From an uncultured Verrucomicrobiota bacterium (lineage in GTDB: Bacteria; Verrucomicrobiota; Verrucomicrobiia; Opitutales; Opitutaceae): a stretch of DNA of 64,000 nucleotides. Location: contig CAIQAB010000017.1 of assembly GCA_903869675.1 (NCBI GenBank), positions 186,001-250,000 of the forward strand, in the 5' to 3' direction. Shown here in pieces: positions 49,497 through 58,773 of the stretch. The translations under genes and the position numbers were made by a program. Under the pieces are notes generated by a model. The model was not told the origin of the DNA. It searched no databases and saw only the letters and a program-made list of their open reading frames with translations. How positions within the stretch are numbered: position 1 is the first letter of the stretch; each line of letters opens with the position of its first letter.

Positions 49497-50111
49497 ATGT
49501 CCCTCGCCCGCTTGCTCCGCTCCACCATCGGCTTGTCCGCCTTACTGGCGGCCCTCGCCTCCCCCGCCGCCCCGGTGGATGAGGCTCGCGCCGCTCTGGG
49601 CACCGGAATCGACGAAGTCTCCGCCGCCCTGCGCGAACGCCCCAAACAGGACGACCTGATCGCGCAACTCGACACCTTGGTGGAAAAACACTTCGCCTTC
49701 ACCACCACCACCCGGCTCGCCGTCGGCCCCGCTTGGCGCGACTTCACCCCGGAGCAGCGCAAGCAGGTGGAGCACCTGTTCAGCAAACTGGTGATCCGCA
49801 CTTACGCCGACCGCATCGCCGGCGACGCCGCGCCAGACATCACCTACGGCGCGCCCACCGAACTGAAAGCCGGCCGCGTGGAGGTGCCGACCGTCATCCG
49901 CATCGCCAACAACACCTATTCCATCGTCTACCGCCTGGAACTCGACTCCGGCGCCACCCCCGCCCGCTGGCGCGTCTACGATGTCGTCGCAGAAGGCGTA
50001 TCCTTGATCGCCAACTACCGCGGCCAGTTCGAACCCATCCTGCGCAAGTCCGGAGCCGAGGGCCTCCTCGAAACGCTCAGCGCCAAAATCGCCGAACCCT
50101 CCGCACGCTGA
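49497..50111 (+). CDS. mlaC: MlaC-like periplasmic phospholipid-binding protein
   Basis: A 204-residue periplasmic protein. A signal peptide (1 to about 23) precedes an MlaC/Ttg2D domain. Recognisable are the VEKHFAFTTTTRLAVG stretch near 57, FTPEQRKQVEHLFSKLVIRTYADRI near 82 and the late WRVYDVVAEGVSLIANYRGQF, the last strongly MlaC-like. It would shuttle phospholipid between MlaA and the inner-membrane MlaFEDB complex. Only mlaA follows; mlaFEDB genes are not in the window. Confidence 0.85.
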   Translation: MSLARLLRSTIGLSALLAALASPAAPVDEARAALGTGIDEVSAALRERPKQDDLIAQLDTLVEKHFAFTTTTRLAVGPAWRDFTPEQRKQVEHLFSKLVIRTYADRIAGDAAPDITYGAPTELKAGRVEVPTVIRIANNTYSIVYRLELDSGATPARWRVYDVVAEGVSLIANYRGQFEPILRKSGAEGLLETLSAKIAEPSAR

Positions 50112-50128
50112 TCCTTATCGCCATTGCC

Positions 50129-50935
50129 GTGAACCTCCACCGCCTCCTCGCGCTCGCTGCCGTCTCCCTCGCCCTCGGGGCCGCGCTCGCCCAGACCGCA
50201 CTCGCCCAAAGCTCCTCCAGCGCCCGCGCGATCGACGAGCGCACTGGCGCCGCGCCCGATCTGACGGACGACTACGGCGACTACGCCGCAGTCAGCGTCT
50301 CCGATCCGCTGGAAGGTTTTAACCGAGCGATCTTCAAGTTCAACGACGTCGCTTACACCCGCGTCCTCCGCCCGGCGGTAAAGGGCTACGAGTGGGTCGT
50401 TCGCCCCCCGGTGAACCGTGCCATCGGCAATTTTTACGATAACCTCCGCTACCCCGTTCGCCTCGTGAACTGCGTGCTCCAGGGCAAATTCACCCGCGCG
50501 GGCCTCGAAACGAAAAAATTCGCCGTGAACACTCTCGGGGGCCTCGGCGGCTTCATCCGCCAGTCCGACAACGTGCCCGATATCGCCAAACTCCCGCGCG
50601 AAGACCTCGGCCAGACCCTCGGCTTCTACGGGATCCCCCACGGCCCCTACCTCGTGATTCCTATCTTCGGCGGCTTTAGCCTGCGCGACCTCGGAGGCCG
50701 CCTCGGCGATACCGTAGTATCGCCCAACGGCTGGGAATATATCCACCTTGGCAACCACCAGTGGGCCGGCAACCTAGAGTGGGAGTGGCAGACCGCCATC
50801 ACCGTGACAGACACCATGAGCACGATACCCGAAGTGCTCGACCTCTACACCCAGATGAAGAACGCAGCCGTCGATCCCTACGTCTCCCTGCGCGACGGCA
50901 CCCGCCGCTACCGCGACGCCGAGACGGCCCGCTGA
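50129..50935 (+). CDS. mlaA: MlaA/VacJ-family outer-membrane phospholipid protein
   Basis: A 268-residue protein. A signal peptide (1 to about 26) precedes an MlaA domain: DPLEGFNRAIFKFNDVAY near 60, RPAVKGYEWVVRPPVNRAIG near 79 and QTLGFYGIPHGPYLVIP near 162 are diagnostic. MlaA removes misplaced phospholipid from the outer leaflet. There is no lipobox cysteine, unlike E. coli VacJ. The start is GTG, 17 bases after mlaC, so the two are probably co-transcribed. Confidence 0.92.
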   Translation: MNLHRLLALAAVSLALGAALAQTALAQSSSSARAIDERTGAAPDLTDDYGDYAAVSVSDPLEGFNRAIFKFNDVAYTRVLRPAVKGYEWVVRPPVNRAIGNFYDNLRYPVRLVNCVLQGKFTRAGLETKKFAVNTLGGLGGFIRQSDNVPDIAKLPREDLGQTLGFYGIPHGPYLVIPIFGGFSLRDLGGRLGDTVVSPNGWEYIHLGNHQWAGNLEWEWQTAITVTDTMSTIPEVLDLYTQMKNAAVDPYVSLRDGTRRYRDAETAR

Positions 50936-50950
50936 GTTGGAACCAATGCC

Positions 50951-52027
50951 ATGAAGCAGGCCCTGCTCGCGCTGGAAACCAACCGCGTGCGCCGCAACTA
51001 CGCCGGTGGCCTGAATCTGGATCGCTGGGAGTGTCGCTCAAACCCGGCCGACGGCCCGCAACCCGAGGACTGGCTCGCCTCCACCACCCCGGCCGTGAAT
51101 CGCGGCATGCCCGATCTCCCCGGTGAAGGCCTCGGCCGAACCCTCGACAACACCGGACGCACGCATTATCTGGCCGATCTATTTCGCGAACACGGGGAGT
51201 TCTACCTCGGCCGCGAACACCTCGACCGCCTCGGCCCCCAACTCGGTTTCCTGGCCAAGTTCCTCGATTCCTCGATGCGCCTGCACACCCAGGTCCACCC
51301 GACCCGGGAATTTTCCCAAACCCGCCTCGGCTCGCCCCACGGCAAACTCGAGTGCTATGTGATCCTCGGAGTCCGCCCGGGCCACGCCGGCACGCTGCGC
51401 CTCGGCTTTCAACACGCGCCGAGCCGGGCAGCCTGGCGCGAAATCATCGCGACCCAGGATATCGCCCGCATGGATGCCTGTTTCGACCAGATCCCGGTCG
51501 AGGCCGGCCAGGTCTGGTGGGTCCCCGGCGGCATGGTCCACGCCCTCGGCTCCGGCCTGCTCTTGCTCGAAGTGATGGAGCCGTCCGACTGGGTCGTCCG
51601 CTGCGAATTCGAACGCGAAGGCATCATCGTGCCACCCGAGGCCCGTTACATGGGACGAGACCTCGATTTCTGCCTCGATGTTTTCGACTACCAAGAACGC
51701 ACCACCGCCGAGGTGACCGCCCGTTGCCGTGTCGAGCCGGAGCTCTTGGATGAATCCGACGCCCACCTCGAAACCCGCTGCCTTGCCCACGCCCGCACCC
51801 GCTGCTTCGAGGTCCGCCGCCTTTGGGTCCGAGCAACCCACACCTGGCCCGCCGCCACCCACGGCCGCCTTTTCGTCGTCGCCAAAGGCCACGGCCACAT
51901 CCAGGCCGGCGACAGGGAACTCACCCTGCGCCCCGGCGCCCGTTTCTTCCTCGCCGCCCGCGCCGAGGCCCGACTGACCCCTGCCATGGAACCGCTCGAG
52001 CTGCTCGTCTGCCAGGCCTGCGGCTAA
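50951..52027 (+). CDS. Class I phosphomannose isomerase-like protein
   Basis: A 358-residue cupin enzyme of the class I mannose-6-phosphate isomerase type. Zinc-site candidates are the Gln/His pair in LHTQVHPTRE near 115, the Glu in KLECYVIL near 135 and the His in GGMVHALGSG near 197. The length and order fit. It would interconvert mannose 6-phosphate and fructose 6-phosphate for GDP-mannose supply. The N-terminus GGLNLDRWECRSNPADGPQPEDWLAS is typical of the family in this phylum. It starts 15 bases after mlaA. Confidence 0.85.
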   Translation: MKQALLALETNRVRRNYAGGLNLDRWECRSNPADGPQPEDWLASTTPAVNRGMPDLPGEGLGRTLDNTGRTHYLADLFREHGEFYLGREHLDRLGPQLGFLAKFLDSSMRLHTQVHPTREFSQTRLGSPHGKLECYVILGVRPGHAGTLRLGFQHAPSRAAWREIIATQDIARMDACFDQIPVEAGQVWWVPGGMVHALGSGLLLLEVMEPSDWVVRCEFEREGIIVPPEARYMGRDLDFCLDVFDYQERTTAEVTARCRVEPELLDESDAHLETRCLAHARTRCFEVRRLWVRATHTWPAATHGRLFVVAKGHGHIQAGDRELTLRPGARFFLAARAEARLTPAMEPLELLVCQACG

Positions 52028-52104
52028 ACCAAGCCGCCCGCCAACTCAGCACACCCCGCGATTAACATTCGACGCCCCCGCCCGTCCCTTTACATCCTAC
52101 ACTG

Positions 52105-53139
52105 ATGTTCATCGACGAGTGCGTGATTAAAGTGAAGGCCGGCGACGGCGGCCGCGGCTGCGTGGCCTTCCGGCGCGAAAAATACGAGCCCTGGGGCGGT
52201 CCAAATGGCGGCGACGGCGGCCGCGGCGGCGACGTCATCCTCGTGGGCGATGACGACACCAACAACCTCATCGACTACAAATACAAGCCGCACTGGAAGG
52301 CCGAGCGCGGCGAACACGGCCAGGGCAAGGACTGCCACGGCCGCGAAGGCAAATCCGCCTTCCTGCGCATGCCCCTCGGCACCGTCGTGATCAACGAAGA
52401 CAACGGCGCGGTGGTCGCCGAAATCATCGAGGACGGCCAACGCGTCGTGCTCTGCGCCGGCGGCAACGGCGGCTGGGGCAACCCGCACTTCCGTTCCTCC
52501 ACCAACCGCGCCCCCCGCACCGCCCTCCCCGGGCTGCCGGGCGAGACCGGAGACTTCCGCCTCGTCCTGAAATCCATCGCCGACATCGGCCTGGTCGGCT
52601 TCCCCAACGCCGGCAAATCGTCGCTGACTCGCGCCACCACCAAGGCCCGCCCCAAGGCCGCCGCCTACCCCTTCACCACCCTCCACCCCCAGATCGGCGT
52701 CATCGAATACCCCGAATCCTACGACCGCCTGCTGCTCGCCGACGTGCCCGGCCTCATCGCCGGCGCCAGCGAGAACCGCGGCCTCGGCCACCGCTTCCTC
52801 CGCCACATCGAACGCTGCACCCTTCTGCTTTTCCTCCTCGATATGGCCGGCGCGGATGAACGCGACCCGCGTCAGGACTACGCCACTCTCCTCGCCGAGC
52901 TGAAGGCCTACGACCCGAAGCTCCTCAAAAAACCGCGCGTGGTCGTCGCCAATAAAATGGACCTGCCCGCCGCCCGCAAAAACCTCACCACCTTCAAAAA
53001 GAAATATAAGGTCGAGGTGCTGAAAATCTCCTGCCTCACCGGCGACGGCCTCGACGCCTTCAAAACCGCCCTGCGCGACCGCGTGATCAAACACGGGGGC
53101 AAACCCCGCCCGATGTCCCGTCCCCGCGCCGCCACCTGA
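52105..53139 (+). CDS. obgE: Obg-family GTPase ObgE/CgtA
   Basis: A 344-residue GTPase. The Obg glycine-rich domain (1 to about 158; VKAGDGGRGCVAFRREKY, PNGGDGGRGGDV) precedes the G domain with GFPNAGKSS near 166, the DVPGLIAGASENRGLG G3 region and NKMDLP. No TGS-like C-terminal domain is present, as in many members. It functions in 50S ribosome assembly and stress response. A single gene, not with rplU-rpmA. Confidence 0.97.
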   Translation: MFIDECVIKVKAGDGGRGCVAFRREKYEPWGGPNGGDGGRGGDVILVGDDDTNNLIDYKYKPHWKAERGEHGQGKDCHGREGKSAFLRMPLGTVVINEDNGAVVAEIIEDGQRVVLCAGGNGGWGNPHFRSSTNRAPRTALPGLPGETGDFRLVLKSIADIGLVGFPNAGKSSLTRATTKARPKAAAYPFTTLHPQIGVIEYPESYDRLLLADVPGLIAGASENRGLGHRFLRHIERCTLLLFLLDMAGADERDPRQDYATLLAELKAYDPKLLKKPRVVVANKMDLPAARKNLTTFKKKYKVEVLKISCLTGDGLDAFKTALRDRVIKHGGKPRPMSRPRAAT

Positions 53140-53232
53140 GCCGCTTCCGTCCTATCCGCGCGCATTTACCCCGGCGGACCCTGCACCGGTATTCGACTTT
53201 AGCGCCGAGTCATTCGATGTTCGCGCCTTCCC

Positions 53233-54465
53233 ATGCGTCCCGGCCACGAAACCCTTTCTGATTTCCCGATCCTCGCCCAAGAGGTTCACGGCAAACCCCT
53301 CGTCTATCTGGATAACGGCGCCACCTCCCAGAAACCCCGCGCTGTCATCGACGCCATTTCTGGCTATTATCTGCGCGACAACGCCAACGTCCACCGCGGC
53401 CTGCATGCCCTGTCCATGCGCGCGACTGATGCCTTCGAACACGCCCGCGCCCGCCTCGCCCGCTTCATCGGCGCCGCCGACCCCGCCGAGATCGTGTTCA
53501 CCGCCGGCACCACCGATTCCATCAACCTCGTCGCCTTCGCTTGGGCCGCGCAAAACCTCCGCCCAGGCGATGTCGTGTTGCTCACCGAGATGGAGCACCA
53601 CTCCAACCTCGTGCCCTGGCAACTCGCCGCCGCCCGCGCCGGCGCCACCGTGCGCTACCTGCCCGTCCTCGGAGCCGACGCCGAGCACGGCCTCGATCTA
53701 GACCACCTGGACCAATACCTCACCCCCGAGGTAAAGCTCTTCGCCTTCACCCACCTGTCGAATACCCTGGGCATCCTCAACCCCGCCGCCGAGCTCTGCC
53801 GACGCGCCCGTGCCGTGGGCGCCGTGACGATGATCGACGCCGCCCAGTCCATCGGCCACGAGCCCCTCGACGTCCAGGCCCTCGGCTGCGATTTCCTCGC
53901 GTTCTCCGGCCACAAGATGTGCGGCCCCACCGGCATCGGGGTGCTCTACGGCCGCCGCGCCCTGCTCGACAGCCTGCCGCCTTGGCGGAGCGGCGGTGGC
54001 ATGATCGAGAACGTCGAGTTTGCCGGCTCCACCTGGAAACCCGCCCCCGAGCGCTTCGAGGCCGGCACGCCCGATATCGCCGGCGCCATCGGCCTCGCCG
54101 CCGCCTGCGATTACCTCGATGCCCTCGGCCGGCCTGCCATCGCCGCGCACGACCACCACCTCGCCGCCCTCGCCCACGCCGCCCTCGCCGAGTTGCCCGG
54201 CATCCGCATCCTCGGCCCACGCCTCGGCGAACCCCGCGCCGGCCTGCTGAGTTTCGCCTTCGCCGGGATCCACGCCCACGACGTCATCATGGTCGCCGAC
54301 CAGCAAGGCGTCGCCCTCCGCGGCGGCCACCATTGTAATATGCCGCTGATGAAGAAACTCGGCCTGCCCAGCACCGCCCGCGCAAGCTTCTACCTCTATA
54401 ACACCGAGGAAGACGTCACCGCCCTCGCCGCCGCGCTTCGCAAGGTCCTGAAATTCTTCGGCTGA
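53233..54465 (+). CDS. sufS: Cysteine desulfurase, SufS family
   Basis: A 410-residue PLP enzyme. The family core has YLDNGATSQKPRAVIDA near 25, the aldimine lysine in FSGHKMCGPTG near 225 and the active cysteine in RGGHHCNMPLMKK near 372. It supplies persulfide sulfur for Fe-S cluster assembly. No sufBCD or sufE/sufU gene is adjacent, so it is an orphan here. Length is usual for the type II (SufS) branch. Confidence 0.93.
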   Translation: MRPGHETLSDFPILAQEVHGKPLVYLDNGATSQKPRAVIDAISGYYLRDNANVHRGLHALSMRATDAFEHARARLARFIGAADPAEIVFTAGTTDSINLVAFAWAAQNLRPGDVVLLTEMEHHSNLVPWQLAAARAGATVRYLPVLGADAEHGLDLDHLDQYLTPEVKLFAFTHLSNTLGILNPAAELCRRARAVGAVTMIDAAQSIGHEPLDVQALGCDFLAFSGHKMCGPTGIGVLYGRRALLDSLPPWRSGGGMIENVEFAGSTWKPAPERFEAGTPDIAGAIGLAAACDYLDALGRPAIAAHDHHLAALAHAALAELPGIRILGPRLGEPRAGLLSFAFAGIHAHDVIMVADQQGVALRGGHHCNMPLMKKLGLPSTARASFYLYNTEEDVTALAAALRKVLKFFG

Positions 54466-54472
54466 CCAACAG

Positions 54473-54491
54473 CCCGAAAAAATATTTCGGG
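54473..54491. repeat. Small hairpin after sufS
   Basis: CCCGAAA (54473-54479) and TTTCGGG (54485-54491) form a 7-bp stem, beginning eight bases after the sufS stop. There is no T run, so it is only a possible transcript-end structure. Confidence 0.4.
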
Positions 54492-54684
54492 GGGATCGAA
54501 CGCGCCCATCCGCCCCCCCCGGACGGGCCCGGTCAAGAACACGGAAATCCCCTCCGACAGACCCCGCCATTTGCCGACGCCGCGCCAACCCCGGCCGGAC
54601 GGTCCGCAAACCGTGTCCGAAACCCGAGCCCGAAAAAACGCACGCTTGTAATCGCCGAGGACGCTCCCTACCCGCTCGCAACCC

Positions 54685-57543
54685 ATGAAGTCCCTCGTCA
54701 TCGCCGAGAAGCCCTCCGTCGCCGCCGACCTTGCCCGCGCCCTCGGCAAAGTCCCCAAAAAAGGCGACGTCTACGAAAACGACGAGTGGGTGATCTCCTC
54801 CGCCGTCGGTCACGTGGTCGAGCTCGAGATGCCCGAGGACATCGATAAAAAGAAATACGGTTTCTGGCGTCTCGAAACCCTTCCCATCATTCCCGAAAAA
54901 TTCGGCCTCAAGCCCATCGAGGACTCCAAGGAGAAATTCTCCCTTCTCAAAAAACTCCTCGCCCGCAAGGACATCGACCAGGTCGTAAACGCCTGCGACG
55001 CCGGCCGCGAGGGTGAACTCATCTTCGTCTATCTCTACCAGCTCGCCAAGGCCAAGATGCCCGTGAAGCGCGCCTGGATGCAGAGCATGACGACCGACGG
55101 CATCCAAAAGGCTTTCGCCAAACTCCGCGACGGCTCCGATCTGTCCGGCCTGGCCGACGCCGCCCGCTGCCGCTCCGAGAGCGACTGGCTCATCGGCATC
55201 AACGGCACCCGCGCCATCACCAAACGCATGTTCGGCTCCAAAGCCGGTAACGTCGCCTCGGTCGGTCGTGTGCAGACCCCGACCCTCGCCATCGTTTACG
55301 CCCGCGAACTCGAGATCCGTAATTTCAAGCCCCGCGCCTTCTGGCGTCTCACCGCCAATTTCCAAGTCACTCAGGGCGCCTACGAGGGCGTTTATCAAAA
55401 GCCCGCCTTCAAGAAGGATGCCGCCAACGAGCACGACCGCGCCGACCGCCTCTGGGAACTGGCTGCCGCCGAGGCCGTGCTCGCCGACTGCCAACGCAAC
55501 CCGTCCGCCACCGTCCGCGACGAGAAAAAGCCCACCACCCAGGCCTCCCCGCGTCTCTACGATCTGACCACCCTCCAGCGCGAGGCCAACGGCCGCTTCG
55601 GCCTCTCCGCCCGCCGCACCCTCCAGATCGCCCAGTCGCTCTACGAGCGCCACAAACTCATCACCTACCCCCGCACCGATTCCCGCGCCCTGCCCGAGGA
55701 CTATGCCGCCACTGTGCGCGAGACTCTCCAGGCCCTCTCCGGCGATCTCTCCCCCCACGCCGCCAAGGTCGTCCAGTCCGGCTGGATCCGCGCCGGCAAC
55801 AAGAAGATCTTCAACAACGCCCAGATCTCGGACCACTTTGCCATCATCCCCACCACCGCCGAGCCCAAGTCGCTCGATGAGATGGAGGCCAAGGTCTACG
55901 ACATGATCGCGCGCCGCTTCGTCGCCGCCTTCTACCCCGAGGCCCAGTTCGACGTCACCACCCGCATCTCCACCGTCGCCGGGAAACACGATTTCAAAAC
56001 CGAGGGCAAAGTCCTCACCGAGGCCGGCTGGCTCGCCGTTTACGGCAAATCCGCCGCCCTAGACGACGACCTCACCGGCGCCGACTCCTCCGGTAAAAAA
56101 GAAGCCACCGGCTCGTCCAAGCCCCTGCCCGCCCTCGCCCCCGCCGACGCCGCCAAGGCCAAAACCCTCGACGCCGTCCTCCACGCCGAATCCACCAAGC
56201 CTCCCGCCCGCTACACCGAAGCCACCCTGCTCTCCGCCATGGAAGGCGCCGGCAAACTCGTCGAGGACGAGGACATGGCCGAGGCCATGAAGGAACGCGG
56301 CCTCGGCACCCCTGCCACCCGCGCCGATACCATCGACGGGCTGATCAACCAGAAATACATGGAGCGTGCCCAACGCGAACTCGTCCCCACCCCGAAGGCC
56401 GAGTCCCTCCTCCAGTTCCTCGCCGCCGTAAAGGCCGAGGCCCTCACCTCCCCCGCCATGACCGGCGATTGGGAATTCAAACTGCGCCAGATGGAACAAG
56501 GCCGGGTAAAACGCGACGACTTCATGCAGGAAGTGATCGCCCAGACCGTGGGCATCGTGGAGCGCGTGAAAGGCTTCGAGGAGAACGAGTCCAACTCCCG
56601 CACCACCGACATCGTCTCGCCCACCGACGGAAAACCGATGTTCGAGACGCTCCGCGGCTATAAATCCCAGGACGGCGTCCTTATGATCTACAAGGTCATG
56701 ACCGGTCGCAAAATCGAGGAGTCCGAGGTCCGCCAGCTCGTCACCACCGGCGAGGTGGGCCCGCTCGACGGCTTTGTCTCGCCCCGCTCCGGCGCCCGCT
56801 TCGCCGCCAAACTGAAAATCGTGGATAACGAAAAAGCCAAGGTGCCGGGCGGCAAAAAAATCGCGATGGATTTCGGCGAAAAGACCGACGTCGGCGACTT
56901 CCCCTCCTTCTGGACCGACCCCAAGACCGGCGCCCAGCTCTGCGAGGCGCCCACCAAATACGTGTTGCGCGAAAAAACCGACGGCGGCGCCTGGGAACAG
57001 ACCTTCTCGCTCTCCCGCATCCTCTGCAAACGCGAGCTCACCCGCGACGACCTCATCACCTGCATCACCACCGGTCGCACGCCGCTGATTGATAACTTCA
57101 TCAGCAAGTTCGGCCGCCCGTTCAAAGCCTACCTCGTCCGCGCCGCCGCCAAGGCCAACTTCGAGTTCCCGCCCCGCGAAGCCAAAACCGACAAGGATGG
57201 CAAACCCGTGGCCCGCCGCGCCTCCGCCAAGACCCCCCTCGACCTCGCCACCGCCGTGAAGCTCGGCCCCAGCCCGGCCCACAAAGAGGGCGAACTCTAC
57301 CAAACCGGCGACGCCTTCGTGGTCGCCAAGCCCGGTGCCGACGCCGCGCCCCGGGCCGTCTTCCAGACCAAGCTCGAGGTCGCCGGCAAAAAAATGACCC
57401 CCGAAATCATCCGCCAACTGCTCGCCGAGGGCCGCACGGAGTTGATCGATGGCTTCATGTCCAAAGCCGGCCGCGCCTTCAGCGCCTACCTCGTTCTCTC
57501 CAAAGACAAAAAGAAGGCGGAATTCGAGTTCCCGCCCCGATAA
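54685..57543 (+). CDS. topB: DNA topoisomerase III, long form with C-terminal repeats
   Basis: A 952-residue type IA topoisomerase. The Toprim domain opens LVIAEKPSVAADLARALG with the DAGREGELI motif near 112; the catalytic Tyr328 is in LITYPRTDSR. The core ends near residue 640. The C-terminal 300 residues hold three topoisomerase C-terminal repeats, the last two ending FEFPPR (and the first MDFGEK), the unit seen in TopB-like proteins. Typical TopB is about 650 residues, so this is a long variant. It should decatenate single-stranded DNA intermediates. Confidence 0.93.
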   Translation: MKSLVIAEKPSVAADLARALGKVPKKGDVYENDEWVISSAVGHVVELEMPEDIDKKKYGFWRLETLPIIPEKFGLKPIEDSKEKFSLLKKLLARKDIDQVVNACDAGREGELIFVYLYQLAKAKMPVKRAWMQSMTTDGIQKAFAKLRDGSDLSGLADAARCRSESDWLIGINGTRAITKRMFGSKAGNVASVGRVQTPTLAIVYARELEIRNFKPRAFWRLTANFQVTQGAYEGVYQKPAFKKDAANEHDRADRLWELAAAEAVLADCQRNPSATVRDEKKPTTQASPRLYDLTTLQREANGRFGLSARRTLQIAQSLYERHKLITYPRTDSRALPEDYAATVRETLQALSGDLSPHAAKVVQSGWIRAGNKKIFNNAQISDHFAIIPTTAEPKSLDEMEAKVYDMIARRFVAAFYPEAQFDVTTRISTVAGKHDFKTEGKVLTEAGWLAVYGKSAALDDDLTGADSSGKKEATGSSKPLPALAPADAAKAKTLDAVLHAESTKPPARYTEATLLSAMEGAGKLVEDEDMAEAMKERGLGTPATRADTIDGLINQKYMERAQRELVPTPKAESLLQFLAAVKAEALTSPAMTGDWEFKLRQMEQGRVKRDDFMQEVIAQTVGIVERVKGFEENESNSRTTDIVSPTDGKPMFETLRGYKSQDGVLMIYKVMTGRKIEESEVRQLVTTGEVGPLDGFVSPRSGARFAAKLKIVDNEKAKVPGGKKIAMDFGEKTDVGDFPSFWTDPKTGAQLCEAPTKYVLREKTDGGAWEQTFSLSRILCKRELTRDDLITCITTGRTPLIDNFISKFGRPFKAYLVRAAAKANFEFPPREAKTDKDGKPVARRASAKTPLDLATAVKLGPSPAHKEGELYQTGDAFVVAKPGADAAPRAVFQTKLEVAGKKMTPEIIRQLLAEGRTELIDGFMSKAGRAFSAYLVLSKDKKKAEFEFPPR

Positions 57544-57632
57544 AAGGGTCGAGCCCCCCCGCCCCAGATATATCCGCGTCCGCCACGTAACCGGTTTAAT
57601 CCGCCCGGCGTCTAGATCTCGCCACCCGCCCC

Positions 57633-58604
57633 ATGCCCTCCATCGATAAAAAAAACCTGGCCGTCGCGTTCCTGCTCTGCACCACCCTCGGCACCGGCGC
57701 CATGCTGGTCCATACCCGTCAACAACTGGCCGACGCCCGCAAAGCCCCCTCGCTGCAAGTCACCCGTAGTGAGTTCCAAGCCCCCGCCGCGCCAGCCGCC
57801 CAAGCGACCGCGTCCTCTCCCGCTGCCCCCGCCAAGGAAGAGCCCGCCGACGCCCCCGCCAGCCCGCCCGAGAACGCCGTCCCGGTTGGCAACGGCGCGG
57901 CCCGCGGCGCCCGTTTCGCCACCCGCATGGCCGAGTTGATGAAGGACCCCGATTTCGCCGAGGCCTGGAAAATCCAGCAAGCCGCCCGCATCGATGAGCG
58001 CTACGGCGCCCTGTTTAAACAACTCAACCTCGCCCCCGATAAACTCGCCGCCCTGAAAGCCCTGCTCATCGAGCGGGAAAACGCCGGCCGCGAAGTCTTC
58101 GCCAGCGCCGCCGCGTCGGGTCTCGATCCCCGCAAACAGGAAAACCGCGAACAGTTGCGCAAACTCTCCGAGGACCTCCGCAACGAGGTAAACGCCAACA
58201 TTAAGGCGACGGTCGGCGACGCCACATACGCCGCCCTCGATGCCTACCAAGCCACCGGTCCCCAGCGAAACGCCGTAAAGGACTTCGCCGAAACCTTAAG
58301 CTATTCCGGCGCCCCCCTCTCCGCGGCCCAATCGGATCAACTCACCAAAATCCTCACCGAAACCGGCAAAAAATCCGGCCGCGACGTGCTCGTCACCGAA
58401 GCCACGATCGCCCGGGCCACCGGCGTCCTCTCGTCCACGCAAGTCGACGCCTTGAAGCAGTTGCAGACCGAGCAACAAGCCCAGATCGTGGTGGAAGAAA
58501 AAATGCGCGCCTTGCGCGAAGAAGCGGGCGTTGGCGGAGGCGGGGGCGGTAATCGCGGCAACTGGGGCGGGGGCGGCAACCGCGGCGGTCGCGGCGGGGA
58601 GTAA
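57633..58604 (+). CDS. Membrane-anchored protein with Gly-rich tail, function unknown
   Basis: A 323-residue protein with no family I can name. An N-terminal hydrophobic segment (about residues 8-27) is followed by a Pro/Ala linker (about 48-90), a helical, charged middle (about 95-290) with repeated Leu/Lys/Glu heptad-like stretches such as FKQLNLAPDKLAALKALLIE, and a Gly/Asn/Arg-rich tail. The layout suggests a periplasmic coiled-coil protein, perhaps related to Spy/CpxP-type LTxxQ proteins, but that is uncertain. It sits between topB and fba as a single gene with its own terminator. Confidence 0.6.
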   Translation: MPSIDKKNLAVAFLLCTTLGTGAMLVHTRQQLADARKAPSLQVTRSEFQAPAAPAAQATASSPAAPAKEEPADAPASPPENAVPVGNGAARGARFATRMAELMKDPDFAEAWKIQQAARIDERYGALFKQLNLAPDKLAALKALLIERENAGREVFASAAASGLDPRKQENREQLRKLSEDLRNEVNANIKATVGDATYAALDAYQATGPQRNAVKDFAETLSYSGAPLSAAQSDQLTKILTETGKKSGRDVLVTEATIARATGVLSSTQVDALKQLQTEQQAQIVVEEKMRALREEAGVGGGGGGNRGNWGGGGNRGGRGGE

Positions 58605-58642
58605 GCCAACTTCTTACCTCCTGCTACTTTGCCTCCATCTCG

Positions 58643-58668
58643 GGCCCGCTTCACCGGCGGGCCTTTTT
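58643..58668 (+). terminator. Intrinsic terminator of the 323-residue protein gene
   Basis: GGCCCGC (58643-58649) pairs with GCGGGCC (58657-58663), followed by TTTTT. It lies about 38 bases after the stop. Confidence 0.8.
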
Positions 58669-58773
58669 CGGGCCTTGCGTAAACCACACGCAGAAAAACC
58701 CTTGCTCGCGCCTTTGGCCGCTCCCTAGCCTCAAGCCTTAGCCCGCGTCGTCCACGCAAGTCGCTTCACCACC

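Noticed and set aside
53698-55989. A 763-codon minus-strand frame across sufS and topB
   Set aside because: It spans two confident plus-strand genes and the gap between them, and shows only Gly-rich low complexity.
58605-58640. Fourth copy of the TAGCGAGTAG palindrome family
   Set aside because: Only a short fragment resembling one arm (CTGCTAC) is present, with no complementary arm; it can be chance.
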